Origin: Rathayibacter iranicus NCPPB 2253 = VKM Ac-1602
GTDB taxonomy: Bacteria; Actinomycetota; Actinomycetes; Actinomycetales; Microbacteriaceae
NCBI RefSeq assembly: GCF_003149025.1
Contig: NZ_QGDV01000002.1
Span: forward strand, 1 to 64,000
Direction: 5' to 3'
DNA length: 64,000 bases
Positions 24,036 through 32,469 of the stretch are shown piece after piece. The notes beneath the pieces were generated by a model, which saw nothing but the letters and a program-made list of their open reading frames with translations, ran no database searches and had not been told where the DNA came from. How positions within the stretch are numbered: the stretch's first letter is position 1; each line of letters opens with the position of its first letter. The position numbers and the translations under genes were made by a program.

Positions 24036-27000
24036 CTAATTGAGCAGCGCCCGGATGTCATCGGCCGACAGCGAAGAGACCTCCCCGTCCGTGCTATCCA
24101 TGACCTCGCCGAACAACGTCGCCTTCTTCGCTTTCAGAGCCATCACCTTCGACTCGATCGTGTTCTTCGAGACCAGACGGTAGACCATGACGGGCCGGGT
24201 CTGACCAATACGGTGGGTCCGGTCAATGGCCTGCGCCTCCGTCGCGGGGTTCCACCACGGATCGAGCAAGATGCAGTAGTCGGCCTCGGTGAGGTTCAAC
24301 CCGAAGCCACCCGCTTTCAGTGACACGAAGAAGACGGGTGCTCCACCGCTGGTGAACGTGTCGATAACTGCCGCTCGTCGACTCGTTGAACCGTCGAGGT
24401 AGGCAGACGGAATGCCTGCAGCCGTTGCTCGGTCGCGGGCGCGTCCGAGAAATCGGGTGAACTGACTGAAAACCAGGACTTTATGTCCCTCAGCGACCGC
24501 TTCACTCACGATCTCGAGAAGGGCGTCGAGCTTGGCCGAGGGGATATCCGCCGCTGTGTTCGCATCATCGCCGAGCGTGGCGTCGAGGGCAAGCTGGCGC
24601 AGCATCGTGAGTGAACTGAAAATCTGAAACCGATTCGCGTCGAAGTTCTCGACGAGCCCGAGCACTTTCTGCCGCTCTCGCTGTAGTCGGGTGTCGTAGA
24701 TCTTCCGGTGCGCGGGGTGCAGTTCGAGTTCGAGGATCTGCTCCTGCTTGGGTGGGAGATCGGTCGCGACGAGCTCTTTCGTGCGGCGCAGGAGAAAAGG
24801 GCGCAGCCGTCGTTGCAGCTGCTGGAGCCGGGGTGCGTCGTGCTCGCGCTCGATGGGGTTGCGGTAGTACTCCGTGAAGTGTTTCAGGCCTCCCAGGAGC
24901 CCGGGACACGTGAGAGAGACCAGCGCCCACAGCTCGAGGAGGTTGTTCTCCATCGGTGTCCCCGAAATTGCCAGCTTGAACGGGACGTCGAGCAGCCGGG
25001 CGCATCGATAGCCTCGCGAAGCGTGATTCTTGATCATCTGAGCCTCATCGAGGAGAAGACCTGACCACTCAAGTGCCTGATAGTCCTCGAACTCGAGTCG
25101 AAACAGGGCGTAACTCGTGACGACGATGTGCATACCCTCGACCGCCTCATGCAGAGGGAGCCCGCGGCGTCGCTCCGTCTCGGTGACTGTGAGAACGCGC
25201 AAGTGGGGAGCGAAAGCACGGCTCTCGTGAGCCCAGTTTCCGACGACGCTCGTGGGGGCGACGACGAGGAACGGTGCGGCATCGGGCTGAGCCTGGTGGG
25301 CGATCGCCATCATCGCAATCGCTTGAATCGTCTTGCCGAGGCCCATGTCGTCCGCGAGCACGCCTCCGAGCCCATTGGCGCGGAGGAAATGGAGCCAGGA
25401 GAGTCCTGCCTCCTGGTAACCCCGAAGCGTCGCGGTGAACTCCTCGGGCGGTTCGACCGCCTCGAGCAGCGCTGTGTCAGAGAGGCCATCGACGATCCCT
25501 CGCCAGCGGCGAGACTGCGACGCCTCGACACCGAGAGCTACGAGTTCGTGCCAGAGATCCACTTGATAGCGGCCAATACGCAGATGGTTGACGTCGCGAT
25601 CATTGAGGGTCTTCGCCTCCTCGATCACGGAACGCAGAGTCGCGAACTCAGGACCATCCAGCGGAAAGAAAACCCCGCTCGGCAGGAGGAAGAACTGCTC
25701 TTCTCGCGAAAGCGCTGCGAAAAGTTCGACGAACGGGACGATCTCGCCCTCGATCGAGACGGAGACATCGAGATCGAACCAGTCGTGCTGATCGGTGTCG
25801 TCCACCGTAATCGAAATCCGGGGAGCTTCGTCGGCGGCTCGATACTGCGGAGATGACCCGCGTTCCTCCACGACGACGTGCTCGATGCTACGAAGCATCG
25901 GGAGGACATCGGCCACGAGGACCGCGGTCTGCGCGCCGGTGAGGGTCTGTTCGGGAATGACGTCTCCGGCATCTGCCCAGAGAAAGTCAGCGCCGTCGAG
26001 CGCCCGCCGGATCTCTTGCAAGAGGACGGCTTCGGCTGCGGGATCCCGCCCGACCGATGTCGCTGACGAGTGGAGGGGGAACGATCGCGCCAGATCGTCC
26101 TCGCCGTAGCGCCAGTTCCATTCGATCTCTGCACCGGGCACGTCTGCGTGCTGGAGGGAGAGCACGAGCGAGGGAGGAAGGGGGCCCTCGTCCTCAAAGC
26201 TGCCATCGCCCGACGTGATCGGAGCAAGGGAGCGAAGGCGGGGCAGATAGGCGGCGATAAACTCTTTCTCTTCGCTCTCGGGGATGCTCAGGGGCGAACC
26301 GAACAGCTCGCGCAGCTCCGGTGTGATCGGAGCTGTCGTTGGAGCGAGGACGAGCGTCTCACGCTTCGTTCCTTGATCGACCGTCCACGCGACGCCCACA
26401 GCGGGGTCCCCGAAAAGAAAGATGTCGCCGGAATCGACGAGCGCGCCGTTGATTTCGAGCGTCGGAACGAGTCGGAGACGTTTGCGGGCGCGGCGCCCGT
26501 CGAAGAGGACGCGGACGGGCTCGTCGAGTAGGCGGACGGCGGGCTGCTCGGTGTTTGCGGCGTGGACCAGCTGCACTCCGGCGGACACTGCGGATTCGAG
26601 CAGGGACCACAGGCCTCGCGAGGGCAGTGCATCGGCGGGAAGCCACAGGGGCAACTCGTAGCTCTGGGCGATGAAGGAGGAGCCACGGTTCTGCGCGAGA
26701 CGAGCGAGATCCACGAACTCAGCAACGATCGCCGCATGGTCGGTCTGGACCTTTGTGCTCGTCCTGTTCCACTCGACGCGGGAACGGATCCAGGTGCCGC
26801 GCGTTCCCCGAACCGCCGGTCGCAGGGCGAGGTACGGACTCTTCCGTCCGGGCTCCGATAGCCATGAGCTGGGCGAGGGCGTGTCGCGGTGTATCTCGAG
26901 AAGAAGAGCTACAGGCTCACCCTCTCCCTGCTGCTCGGGCAGGATCCGGTCGAGAGAACGCCGCCACTTGGGCATCTGCGTGGTCTTCTCCGCGCGCGCG

Positions 27001-27326
27001 GGGAGCGAATTCTGCCCGTCGCCCGGTGCGTCCCGGAAGTACAGCATCACCGCCGCGAGGTGAGCGCAGCCGTCAGGGCCGTCCGCGGTGCAGTCGACGT
27101 GGATCATTCCCTCGGCGGCGTCGACGTCAAAGGTGACGATGGCGATAGGCGCGGCACGCGGGTCGCGTTTCTCGGAGCGGACGAGGCATCGCAGTCGTCG
27201 CCACGGGCCCTCGTCGCTCCGCATCAGCTCGGTCACCAGGCCGGTGTGAAGGAGTCGACGGCCCTGATCGAGCGCTGATTCGCTCGTCGTCTCGGCGATG
27301 AGGTCGTCGTCGAAATGGATAGCCAT
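24036..27326 (-). CDS. SNF2-family DEAD/DEAH-box helicase with SWIM-like domain
   Basis: A 1096-residue protein. Residues about 85-110 contain a SWIM-like zinc motif, HVDCTADGPDGCAHLAA. A middle region of about 450 residues precedes the ATPase. The SNF2 core has LADDMGLGKTIQAI (Walker A, near 660), LLLDEAQMIKN (DEAQ box, near 760), SGTPMENN (motif III) and the C-terminal RecA lobe with KVLVFSQFT, SLKAGGFGLNLT and RTHRIGQTRPV. Start at ATG 27326 has GAGGAG four bases upstream. Such SWIM-SNF2 proteins move on nucleic acid and are found both as housekeeping RapA-like factors and in phage defence clusters. Here it sits behind two small accessory genes in the same direction. Confidence 0.85.
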   Translation of the reverse strand: MAIHFDDDLIAETTSESALDQGRRLLHTGLVTELMRSDEGPWRRLRCLVRSEKRDPRAAPIAIVTFDVDAAEGMIHVDCTADGPDGCAHLAAVMLYFRDAPGDGQNSLPARAEKTTQMPKWRRSLDRILPEQQGEGEPVALLLEIHRDTPSPSSWLSEPGRKSPYLALRPAVRGTRGTWIRSRVEWNRTSTKVQTDHAAIVAEFVDLARLAQNRGSSFIAQSYELPLWLPADALPSRGLWSLLESAVSAGVQLVHAANTEQPAVRLLDEPVRVLFDGRRARKRLRLVPTLEINGALVDSGDIFLFGDPAVGVAWTVDQGTKRETLVLAPTTAPITPELRELFGSPLSIPESEEKEFIAAYLPRLRSLAPITSGDGSFEDEGPLPPSLVLSLQHADVPGAEIEWNWRYGEDDLARSFPLHSSATSVGRDPAAEAVLLQEIRRALDGADFLWADAGDVIPEQTLTGAQTAVLVADVLPMLRSIEHVVVEERGSSPQYRAADEAPRISITVDDTDQHDWFDLDVSVSIEGEIVPFVELFAALSREEQFFLLPSGVFFPLDGPEFATLRSVIEEAKTLNDRDVNHLRIGRYQVDLWHELVALGVEASQSRRWRGIVDGLSDTALLEAVEPPEEFTATLRGYQEAGLSWLHFLRANGLGGVLADDMGLGKTIQAIAMMAIAHQAQPDAAPFLVVAPTSVVGNWAHESRAFAPHLRVLTVTETERRRGLPLHEAVEGMHIVVTSYALFRLEFEDYQALEWSGLLLDEAQMIKNHASRGYRCARLLDVPFKLAISGTPMENNLLELWALVSLTCPGLLGGLKHFTEYYRNPIEREHDAPRLQQLQRRLRPFLLRRTKELVATDLPPKQEQILELELHPAHRKIYDTRLQRERQKVLGLVENFDANRFQIFSSLTMLRQLALDATLGDDANTAADIPSAKLDALLEIVSEAVAEGHKVLVFSQFTRFLGRARDRATAAGIPSAYLDGSTSRRAAVIDTFTSGGAPVFFVSLKAGGFGLNLTEADYCILLDPWWNPATEAQAIDRTHRIGQTRPVMVYRLVSKNTIESKVMALKAKKATLFGEVMDSTDGEVSSLSADDIRALLN

Positions 27327-27367
27327 GTAGCTCCTCGGTATCTGTCGCGGGTGAGGCCCGCTCGTGG

Positions 27368-27712
27368 TCAGCGCGACTGGCGGCGCTTGTACGGCTTCGG
27401 CTGGCCCTTGACGATCGGGGCGCGGCCGGTGCCCTTCGAGGCCTTGGCCTTGCCGCCTGACGTCGGGGCCGCTTCCGGTTCGTCGCCGAGCGCGGCGAGT
27501 TCCTCGCGTGCCGAGGCGAGGCGCTGCCGACCGGCGGCTGTGAGCGTCGTGGTGGCCGCGCCGGGCTCGAAGAGTGGCTTGCCGAGATCGAGTTCGACGG
27601 CGGCGACGGAGGAGTCGAGCTTCTGCCGCGAGATCCCGAGCCGCTCGGCGGCGCGCACGAAGTGCAACTCTTCGGCGACCGCCACGAAATGGCGTAGCTG
27701 GCTGATCTTCAT
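27368..27712 (-). CDS. HTH-only LysR-like DNA-binding protein
   Basis: A 114-residue protein starting at ATG 27712, with GGAGGG five bases upstream. Residues 1-60 are a LysR-type winged helix (MKISQLRHFVAVAEELHFVR then AAERLGISRQKLDSSVA). The effector-binding domain of LysR proteins, about 220 residues, is absent. In its place is a short basic tail (KAKASKGTGRAPIVKGQPKP then YKRRQSR) that should bind nucleic acid without specificity. It lies 41 bases before the SNF2 helicase on the same strand and is probably co-transcribed. The clean start and stop argue for a real small protein, not a fragment. Confidence 0.7.
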   Translation of the reverse strand: MKISQLRHFVAVAEELHFVRAAERLGISRQKLDSSVAAVELDLGKPLFEPGAATTTLTAAGRQRLASAREELAALGDEPEAAPTSGGKAKASKGTGRAPIVKGQPKPYKRRQSR

Positions 27713-27772
27713 CCGGAACCCTCCGCTGCCGCGCTCTGCGGCGTGACCACGGTACGCGGTCCGGCGCACTGG

Positions 27773-28081
27773 TTAGAACCAGAGGTCGATCGTCAAGTCG
27801 AACTCGTCGCCCGCCTGCTCCTGAAGCTCCTTGAGGAGCCTGAGGCCCTCGACCTGGAACCATCGCCTCTTTTTCTCGGAGCCGAAAAGGCTCGTATCTA
27901 GGTCGGCGTTCTCTTGGAAGAACATCGCCCATTCGCGCAGGCGCTTCTTCAGCTCCGGAGTAATCTTCGAGTCTCAGTCAACGATCGGCCCCGGTCCGAT
28001 GTAGTCGTTGAGTGGCCACTTCTGCCCCCAGTCGACGGACAGCCGCAGCGGCCGCTTGGCGGGCTTTCCCTGGTCACTCAT
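27773..28081 (-). pseudogene. Small hypothetical gene interrupted by in-frame TGA
   Basis: From ATG 28081 the frame reads MSDQGKPAKRPLRLSVDWG and stops at a TGA (27974-27976) after 35 codons. It then continues in the same frame for 67 codons of good protein text, TPELKKRLREWAMFFQEN ... GDEFDLTIDLWF, to a TAA at 27773. No frameshift is needed. An intact product of 102 residues would be a small helical protein in the direction of the HTH protein and helicase. The single TGA could be a nonsense change or a sequencing error. No family recognised. Confidence 0.55.
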
Positions 28082-28412
28082 GGAAGCCCGCGCAATCCGG
28101 AACGGTGGTCGGAGAGGACGTGATCACTTTGTGATTGAGCGAACTGATCGCGATGACGACAGTCGTCAGAGCTCTGGTAATGGTCGGCTGGGGGCTGGCC
28201 ACGGTGTGCTCCTTTCTCGGATCGAGAGGTGGTTGCCGTATCGAGTCTCACGCGCCAGGACCCGTCGGACGAGGCCAGCGCGCTCCACGTTTCGTGAAAA
28301 CTGAATCAGTTGATTCGCGCCACTCGGGACGACGGTCGTTGCCCGGTTCGACGCTGGGGCCTACCGTCACGCCGGTGACCGGACCCGAAGCCGGCCACGG
28401 AAAGAGGCCGGT
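28082..28412. other. Gene-free interval
   Basis: This 331-base gap between the interrupted small gene and the reductase holds no supported gene. A short palindrome, AACTGAATCAGTT, lies near 28299-28311, and could be a regulator site. Confidence 0.35.
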
Positions 28413-28973
28413 GTGTGTGCGCTCATCTATAGCGGGATCGCATCCCTCGACGGTTACGTCAGTGACGAGGACGGTGAATTCGCCTGGGCCGAGCCGCGCC
28501 CCGAAGTCCACCGGTTCATCACGGAGCGAGACGCGCCGGTGGGCACCTATCTCTACGGCCGGCGGATGTACGAGACCATGCGTGTCTGGGAGGAGCCGTT
28601 CGTCCTCGCTGAGGAATATGGGTTCATCCGCGACTTTCAAGAAATGTGGTGGAAAGCGAGCAAGATCGTCTACTCGAGGACACTGCAGGACGTCACGACG
28701 CGCCACACTCGGCTCGAACCAGAGTTCGACACCGTGGTTGTCGCGGCGGCGGTGCAGGCCCTCGGGCACGACGTGTCGATTGGCGGTCCGACCCTCGCCG
28801 CGACGGCTCTGTTCGCCGGCATTGTCGACGAGGTGCAGCTCTATACGGTTCCGGTTGCCGTGGGCGGGGGGACGCGTTTTCTCCCGAGCGGTTTTCACGC
28901 CCGGCTCGAACTGCGCGAAGAGCGGACCTTCTCGGACGGCACGCTCTTCACGCGTTACGCCGTGCGGCGCTAA
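28413..28973 (+). CDS. Dihydrofolate reductase-like / RibD C-terminal domain protein
   Basis: A 186-residue protein starting at GTG 28413. It opens with LIYSGIASLDGYVSDEDG, the usual start of the stand-alone RibD C-terminal (DHFR-like) family, and has the NADPH-binding GTYLYGRRMYETMRVWE and SIGGPTLAATALFAGIVDEV. These proteins reduce unknown substrates with NADPH; the family is common in actinobacteria, usually single genes. Its stop overlaps the stop of the convergent patatin gene by four bases. Confidence 0.85.
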   Translation: MCALIYSGIASLDGYVSDEDGEFAWAEPRPEVHRFITERDAPVGTYLYGRRMYETMRVWEEPFVLAEEYGFIRDFQEMWWKASKIVYSRTLQDVTTRHTRLEPEFDTVVVAAAVQALGHDVSIGGPTLAATALFAGIVDEVQLYTVPVAVGGGTRFLPSGFHARLELREERTFSDGTLFTRYAVRR

Positions 28974-29839
28974 ACCCGGCCCTCCTCGGCGCCGACGAGC
29001 GCGGCGATCCGTGAGGCGACGCGGGCTCCCTGCGCGCGGCCCGCTCGCGCTGACGCGGCACGGACGGCCGGATCGAGCGAGTTCGGGCCGAAGGCAGCGA
29101 CGGAGGCTTCGTCGGCGTAAAGCACCTCGACCCGAGAACCGGCGAGGGCGTCGAGTTCGATGGCGGGAATCAGGCCCGCACCCGGGGCGCCGACGCCTGG
29201 GAGTGGAGTAATGACGAGCACCCACTCGGCGCCTGCCGCGAGGTCGGCGTTGCTGCCGGAGCGCACGCCGCCGTCCATATAGCGCACGCCGTCGATGCTG
29301 ACGGGCGGCCAGACGCCAGGCACGGCGCAGCTGGCCGAGATCGCGTCGACCAACGGGACTCCGTCGGCGCGCTCGAAGACCCGGAGCGCGCCCGTCGCGG
29401 TATCGACGGCCGTGATGAGGAGCCGTTGCTCCGGCCAGTCGGCGTCACCGACTCGCGCGGCGATCACGGCACGACGCGTGTCCTCGGGCAAGGTGGCCGT
29501 CTCGAGAGCGAGGGTGCCCATGCGGCGCCGGGCGTCTTCGGGCGAGGTCGCTCCCTCGACCGCGGCGGCGAAGAGAGCCTGGAGGCGCTCGCCATCCACG
29601 TCGGCGCCGATCTCGGCCGACTCCTCCTGCAGCTGCGAATCGTATGCCTCGTCGAGCCCGGTACCGGTGCTCAGCTGAGCTGCGACGGCAGACCCGGCCG
29701 ATGTGCCGATGAAGGTCGTCGAGGGGTCGAGCAGCAGGCGGGTGGTCTCGGGGGAAGCCTCGGCGAGACCACGGAGGATCCCGAGTTCCCAGGCGATTCC
29801 GGCGAGGCCGCCACCGGCGAGGACGAGTGCACCAGGCAT
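28970..29839 (-). CDS. Patatin-like phospholipase
   Basis: A 289-residue lipid acyl hydrolase. The oxyanion loop LVLAGGGLAGIAWELG begins at residue 5, the nucleophile elbow is GTSAGS (near 53) and the catalytic Asp is in MDGGVRSG (near 203), giving the patatin Ser-Asp dyad. No signal peptide or membrane segment is seen, so it is probably cytoplasmic. Start at ATG 29839. It is followed, in its own direction, by nothing; upstream is the broken phosphatase. Confidence 0.88.
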   Translation of the reverse strand: MPGALVLAGGGLAGIAWELGILRGLAEASPETTRLLLDPSTTFIGTSAGSAVAAQLSTGTGLDEAYDSQLQEESAEIGADVDGERLQALFAAAVEGATSPEDARRRMGTLALETATLPEDTRRAVIAARVGDADWPEQRLLITAVDTATGALRVFERADGVPLVDAISASCAVPGVWPPVSIDGVRYMDGGVRSGSNADLAAGAEWVLVITPLPGVGAPGAGLIPAIELDALAGSRVEVLYADEASVAAFGPNSLDPAVRAASARAGRAQGARVASRIAALVGAEEGRV

Positions 29840-29856
29840 GAAAAGAACTCTTTCGA

Positions 29857-30452
29857 TCAGGAGGGGGAGGCGGCGGGACTGCGTCGCAGGACCAACGCTG
29901 TCACATCGTCGTGCGCGTCCACTGCGAGCTCGTCCAGATACCCGAACAGAGCGTCGTCGTCGCCGGCGCGCACGAGCGGGGCGAGTGCGTCGAAGGCATC
30001 GAGTCCGCCGCCGAGGGCGTCGAGCAGGCCGTCGCTGCAGCAGAGCACAGCCGGTTGACGCGAGTCGCTCAGTTGATCCATCGGAGCGGAGCAGCAGGGT
30101 CAGCCCGTGCCCCACATCCACGAAGGCGAAAGCGCCACTGACGGGATCGAGTCGCGCCACCAGCGCGGTAGCGAACGTGGTTGACCGCGGTGACGGCGTC
30201 GGCGGGAGGAAGTGAGGGTCTGGCTTGGAAGGCTGAGTGGATCGCCGCGGCCACGAGCGCCGCGGACACGCCCTTGCCCATGACGTCGACCAGTTCGAAC
30301 GTCAACACGCCGTCGGCGAACCGCCACGCGGTGTAGTCGCCGGCGACGTCGTGCAACGGAGTGGTCATCGCGTCGATGCTCCAGCCACCTTCGGCGACCC
30401 GCTCGGCCCACCGACCCAGTTCGTCGAGGATGGCGCGCTCCTCGTCCGTCAT
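29857..30452 (-). pseudogene. SpoIIE-type PP2C phosphatase, broken by frameshifts
   Basis: Three frames together spell one PP2C-like phosphatase domain. The first (from ATG 30452) has DVAGDYTAWRFADGVLTFEL and DVMGKGVSAALVAAAIHSAF, with the metal-binding Asp residues. The second has LVARLDPVSGAFAFVDVGHG and stops making sense after TERLAST. The third has VLCCSDGLLDALGGG and ends DAHDDVTALVLRR, with the C-terminal metal-binding DD. A deletion of about 20-25 codons seems to lie between the second and third parts. The ATG overlaps the cofD stop (ATGA), so the gene once followed cofD in an operon. Confidence 0.7.
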
Positions 30453-31441
30453 GTGGCGCGCCTCGCTGCAGCAAGAGCGTCGGCAGCGAGACGGACGGAC
30501 GTCTCGTGGTCGCGGAGCCAGAGCGGCACCGAGACTGCGTGCACGCCTGCCGAGACGAGGGAGGTGATCGCAGCCGCATCCTCCACACCGACCAGCCAGG
30601 TGTCGAGCAGCCCACCCGCACGGCGCGCGCCGTAGTGCCGTCCGACGGCCTCGGCCGAGGTCTCCACTCCGATTGCCGCCAGGCAGGCGTCGGCCATGCC
30701 GCGCACCACGGCCCCGCCGATGACGGGGGACACTCCGACGACGGGAGCGGCAGTGCTGCGGAGGGCATCCGCGATACCGGGGACGCCGAGAATCGTCCCG
30801 ATCGACACGACGGGATTCGAGGGGGCGATCAGGACCGCGTCGGTGTCGGCGATGGCCTCCAGTACCCCGGGAGCCGGACGAGCGCTCTCGATGCCGCGCT
30901 GCACGAAGCGGCGGGCGGGGATGGAGGCGCGCAGACGCACCCACCACTCCTCGAAGTGCATCAGTCGTACTCCCTCCCCGGGGAGGTCGACCTCGACGTG
31001 CGTTTCGACTTCCTGATCGGACATCGGGAGAAGGCGCACCCCGAGCGGCCAGCGTGCGGTGATACGGGCGGTCGCCTCCGAAAGGGTGAGCCCGTCGCGC
31101 AGCATCGAAGTGCGCGCGAGGTGAGTGCCCAGATCGAGGTCGCCGAGGGTGAACCACGGCCAACCGACGCCGAAGGCGGCGAGCTCGGCCGAGACTCGCT
31201 CGCTCTCGCCTGCGCGGCCCCAGCCTCGCTCGGTGTCGTTGATGCCGGCGAGCGCATAGGTGAGCGAGTCGAGGTCGGGGCAGACCTTGAGGCCGGCGAG
31301 CCACAGATCGTCGCCCGTGTTGGCGACGACGGTGATCTCGCTCGCCTCGCCTCCCGCTGCCTCAGCCTCGCGGAGGTGCTCGCGGATGGCCGAGGTGAAG
31401 CGGGCTCCGCCGACGCCGCCGGCCAGGATCGTGATGCGCAT
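30449..31441 (-). CDS. cofD: 2-phospho-L-lactate transferase (F420 synthesis)
   Basis: A 330-residue enzyme (FbiA in mycobacteria) that joins the lactyl or phosphoenolpyruvyl phosphate group to the flavin F0, a step in making coenzyme F420. MRITILAGGVGGARF at the N-terminus and VVANTGDD (near 39), IAPSNPVVSIGTIL (near 203) and VSPVIGGAVVRGMAD are family landmarks. The start is the ATG at 31441. Its stop overlaps the start of the broken phosphatase. About 150 bases away, in divergent direction, lies the operon with an F420-type oxidoreductase, so maker and user of the cofactor are neighbours. Confidence 0.92.
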   Translation of the reverse strand: MRITILAGGVGGARFTSAIREHLREAEAAGGEASEITVVANTGDDLWLAGLKVCPDLDSLTYALAGINDTERGWGRAGESERVSAELAAFGVGWPWFTLGDLDLGTHLARTSMLRDGLTLSEATARITARWPLGVRLLPMSDQEVETHVEVDLPGEGVRLMHFEEWWVRLRASIPARRFVQRGIESARPAPGVLEAIADTDAVLIAPSNPVVSIGTILGVPGIADALRSTAAPVVGVSPVIGGAVVRGMADACLAAIGVETSAEAVGRHYGARRAGGLLDTWLVGVEDAAAITSLVSAGVHAVSVPLWLRDHETSVRLAADALAAARRAT

Positions 31442-31597
31442 CCGTTCACGCTAGCGCGGGCCGTGTCCCCCAAGTCGGGCGGGTCGCCATTGCCTTCGGG
31501 TTCGACGGGGACCACAGTGGGTCCACGCCCTCGACTCCGCACCGCCCGGCAGAGCCCGACCGGAGTCGGACAGGGACGCCCGAGTATGGAGGTACCG

Positions 31598-32446
31598 ATG
31601 ACCATCGTCCGCGCAGCGATCACCCAGACCACCTGGACCGGGGACAAGGAGTCGATGCTCGACAAGCACGAGCAATTCGCCCGCGATGCGGCCGCCCAGG
31701 GTGCGCAGATCATCTGCTTCCAGGAGCTCTTCTACGGGCCATATTTCGGGATCACCGAGGACAAGAAGTACTACCGCTACGCCGAACCCGCTGACGGGCC
31801 GATCGTGCAGCGTTTCGCTGCGCTGGCCGCGGAGCTGCACCTGGTGATGGTGCTCCCGATTTACGAGGAGGAGATCACCGGCGTGTACTACAACACGGCG
31901 GTCGTGGTGGACGCGGATGGGACGGTTCTCGGTAAGTACCGCAAGCACCACATTCCGCACCTCGATCGGTTCTGGGAGAAGTTCTACTTCCGCCCCGGGA
32001 ATCTCGGCTACCCGGTGTTCGACACGGCCGTCGGCAAGGTGGGCGTCTACATCTGCTACGACCGCCACTTCCCCGAGGGCTGGCGCGAGCTCGGACTGAA
32101 CGGCGCGCACCTGGTCTTCAACCCCAACGCGACCAAGCCCGGCCTGTCGAACCGCCTGTGGGAGGTCGAGGGTCCGGCGGCCGCGGTGGCGAACGGCTAC
32201 TTCGTGCTTCAACCCAATCGGGTCGGCCTCGAGGACAACGAGTACGGCGAACTCGCCGTCGACTTTTATGGCACGAGTCAGGTCATTGATCCGCGCGGGA
32301 ATTTTGTCGGCGAGCGGGGCTCGGGTGAAAGCGAAGAAATCCTGATTCGCGACCTAGAGATGGATATGGTGCAGCAGATGCGTGACGACTGGCAGTTTTA
32401 CCGCGACCGCCGGCCGGAGTCGTACACCAGCATCCCGAAGCCGTGA
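31598..32446 (+). CDS. Nitrilase-superfamily amidohydrolase, beta-ureidopropionase-like
   Basis: A 282-residue carbon-nitrogen hydrolase. The start is the second ATG (31598), which has GGAGG five bases upstream. The Glu-Lys-Cys triad is visible: ICFQELFYGPYF (Glu, near 43), GKYRKHHIPH (Lys, near 116) and GVYICYDRHFPEGWREL (Cys, near 152). In this setting it should hydrolyse N-carbamoyl-beta-alanine or N-carbamoyl amino acids, the last step of reductive pyrimidine breakdown. It stands first in an operon with dihydropyrimidinase 23 bases behind it. Confidence 0.88.
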   Translation: MTIVRAAITQTTWTGDKESMLDKHEQFARDAAAQGAQIICFQELFYGPYFGITEDKKYYRYAEPADGPIVQRFAALAAELHLVMVLPIYEEEITGVYYNTAVVVDADGTVLGKYRKHHIPHLDRFWEKFYFRPGNLGYPVFDTAVGKVGVYICYDRHFPEGWRELGLNGAHLVFNPNATKPGLSNRLWEVEGPAAAVANGYFVLQPNRVGLEDNEYGELAVDFYGTSQVIDPRGNFVGERGSGESEEILIRDLEMDMVQQMRDDWQFYRDRRPESYTSIPKP

Positions 32447-32469
32447 GCCTGGCACGAGAAGGAGCAGCG

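Noticed and set aside
27974-27976. Selenocysteine reading of the in-frame TGA
   Set aside because: I see no selenocysteine insertion hairpin behind it and the protein belongs to no redox family; nonsense change is simpler.
28135-29211. A 358-codon plus-strand frame across the reductase and patatin genes
   Set aside because: It is Arg/Ser/Pro-rich with no domain and overlaps two recognised genes in other frames.
30506-31597. Long upstream extension of the nitrilase gene opposite cofD
   Set aside because: The ATG at 31598 has a good ribosome-binding site and the family begins there; the extension is the antisense of cofD.
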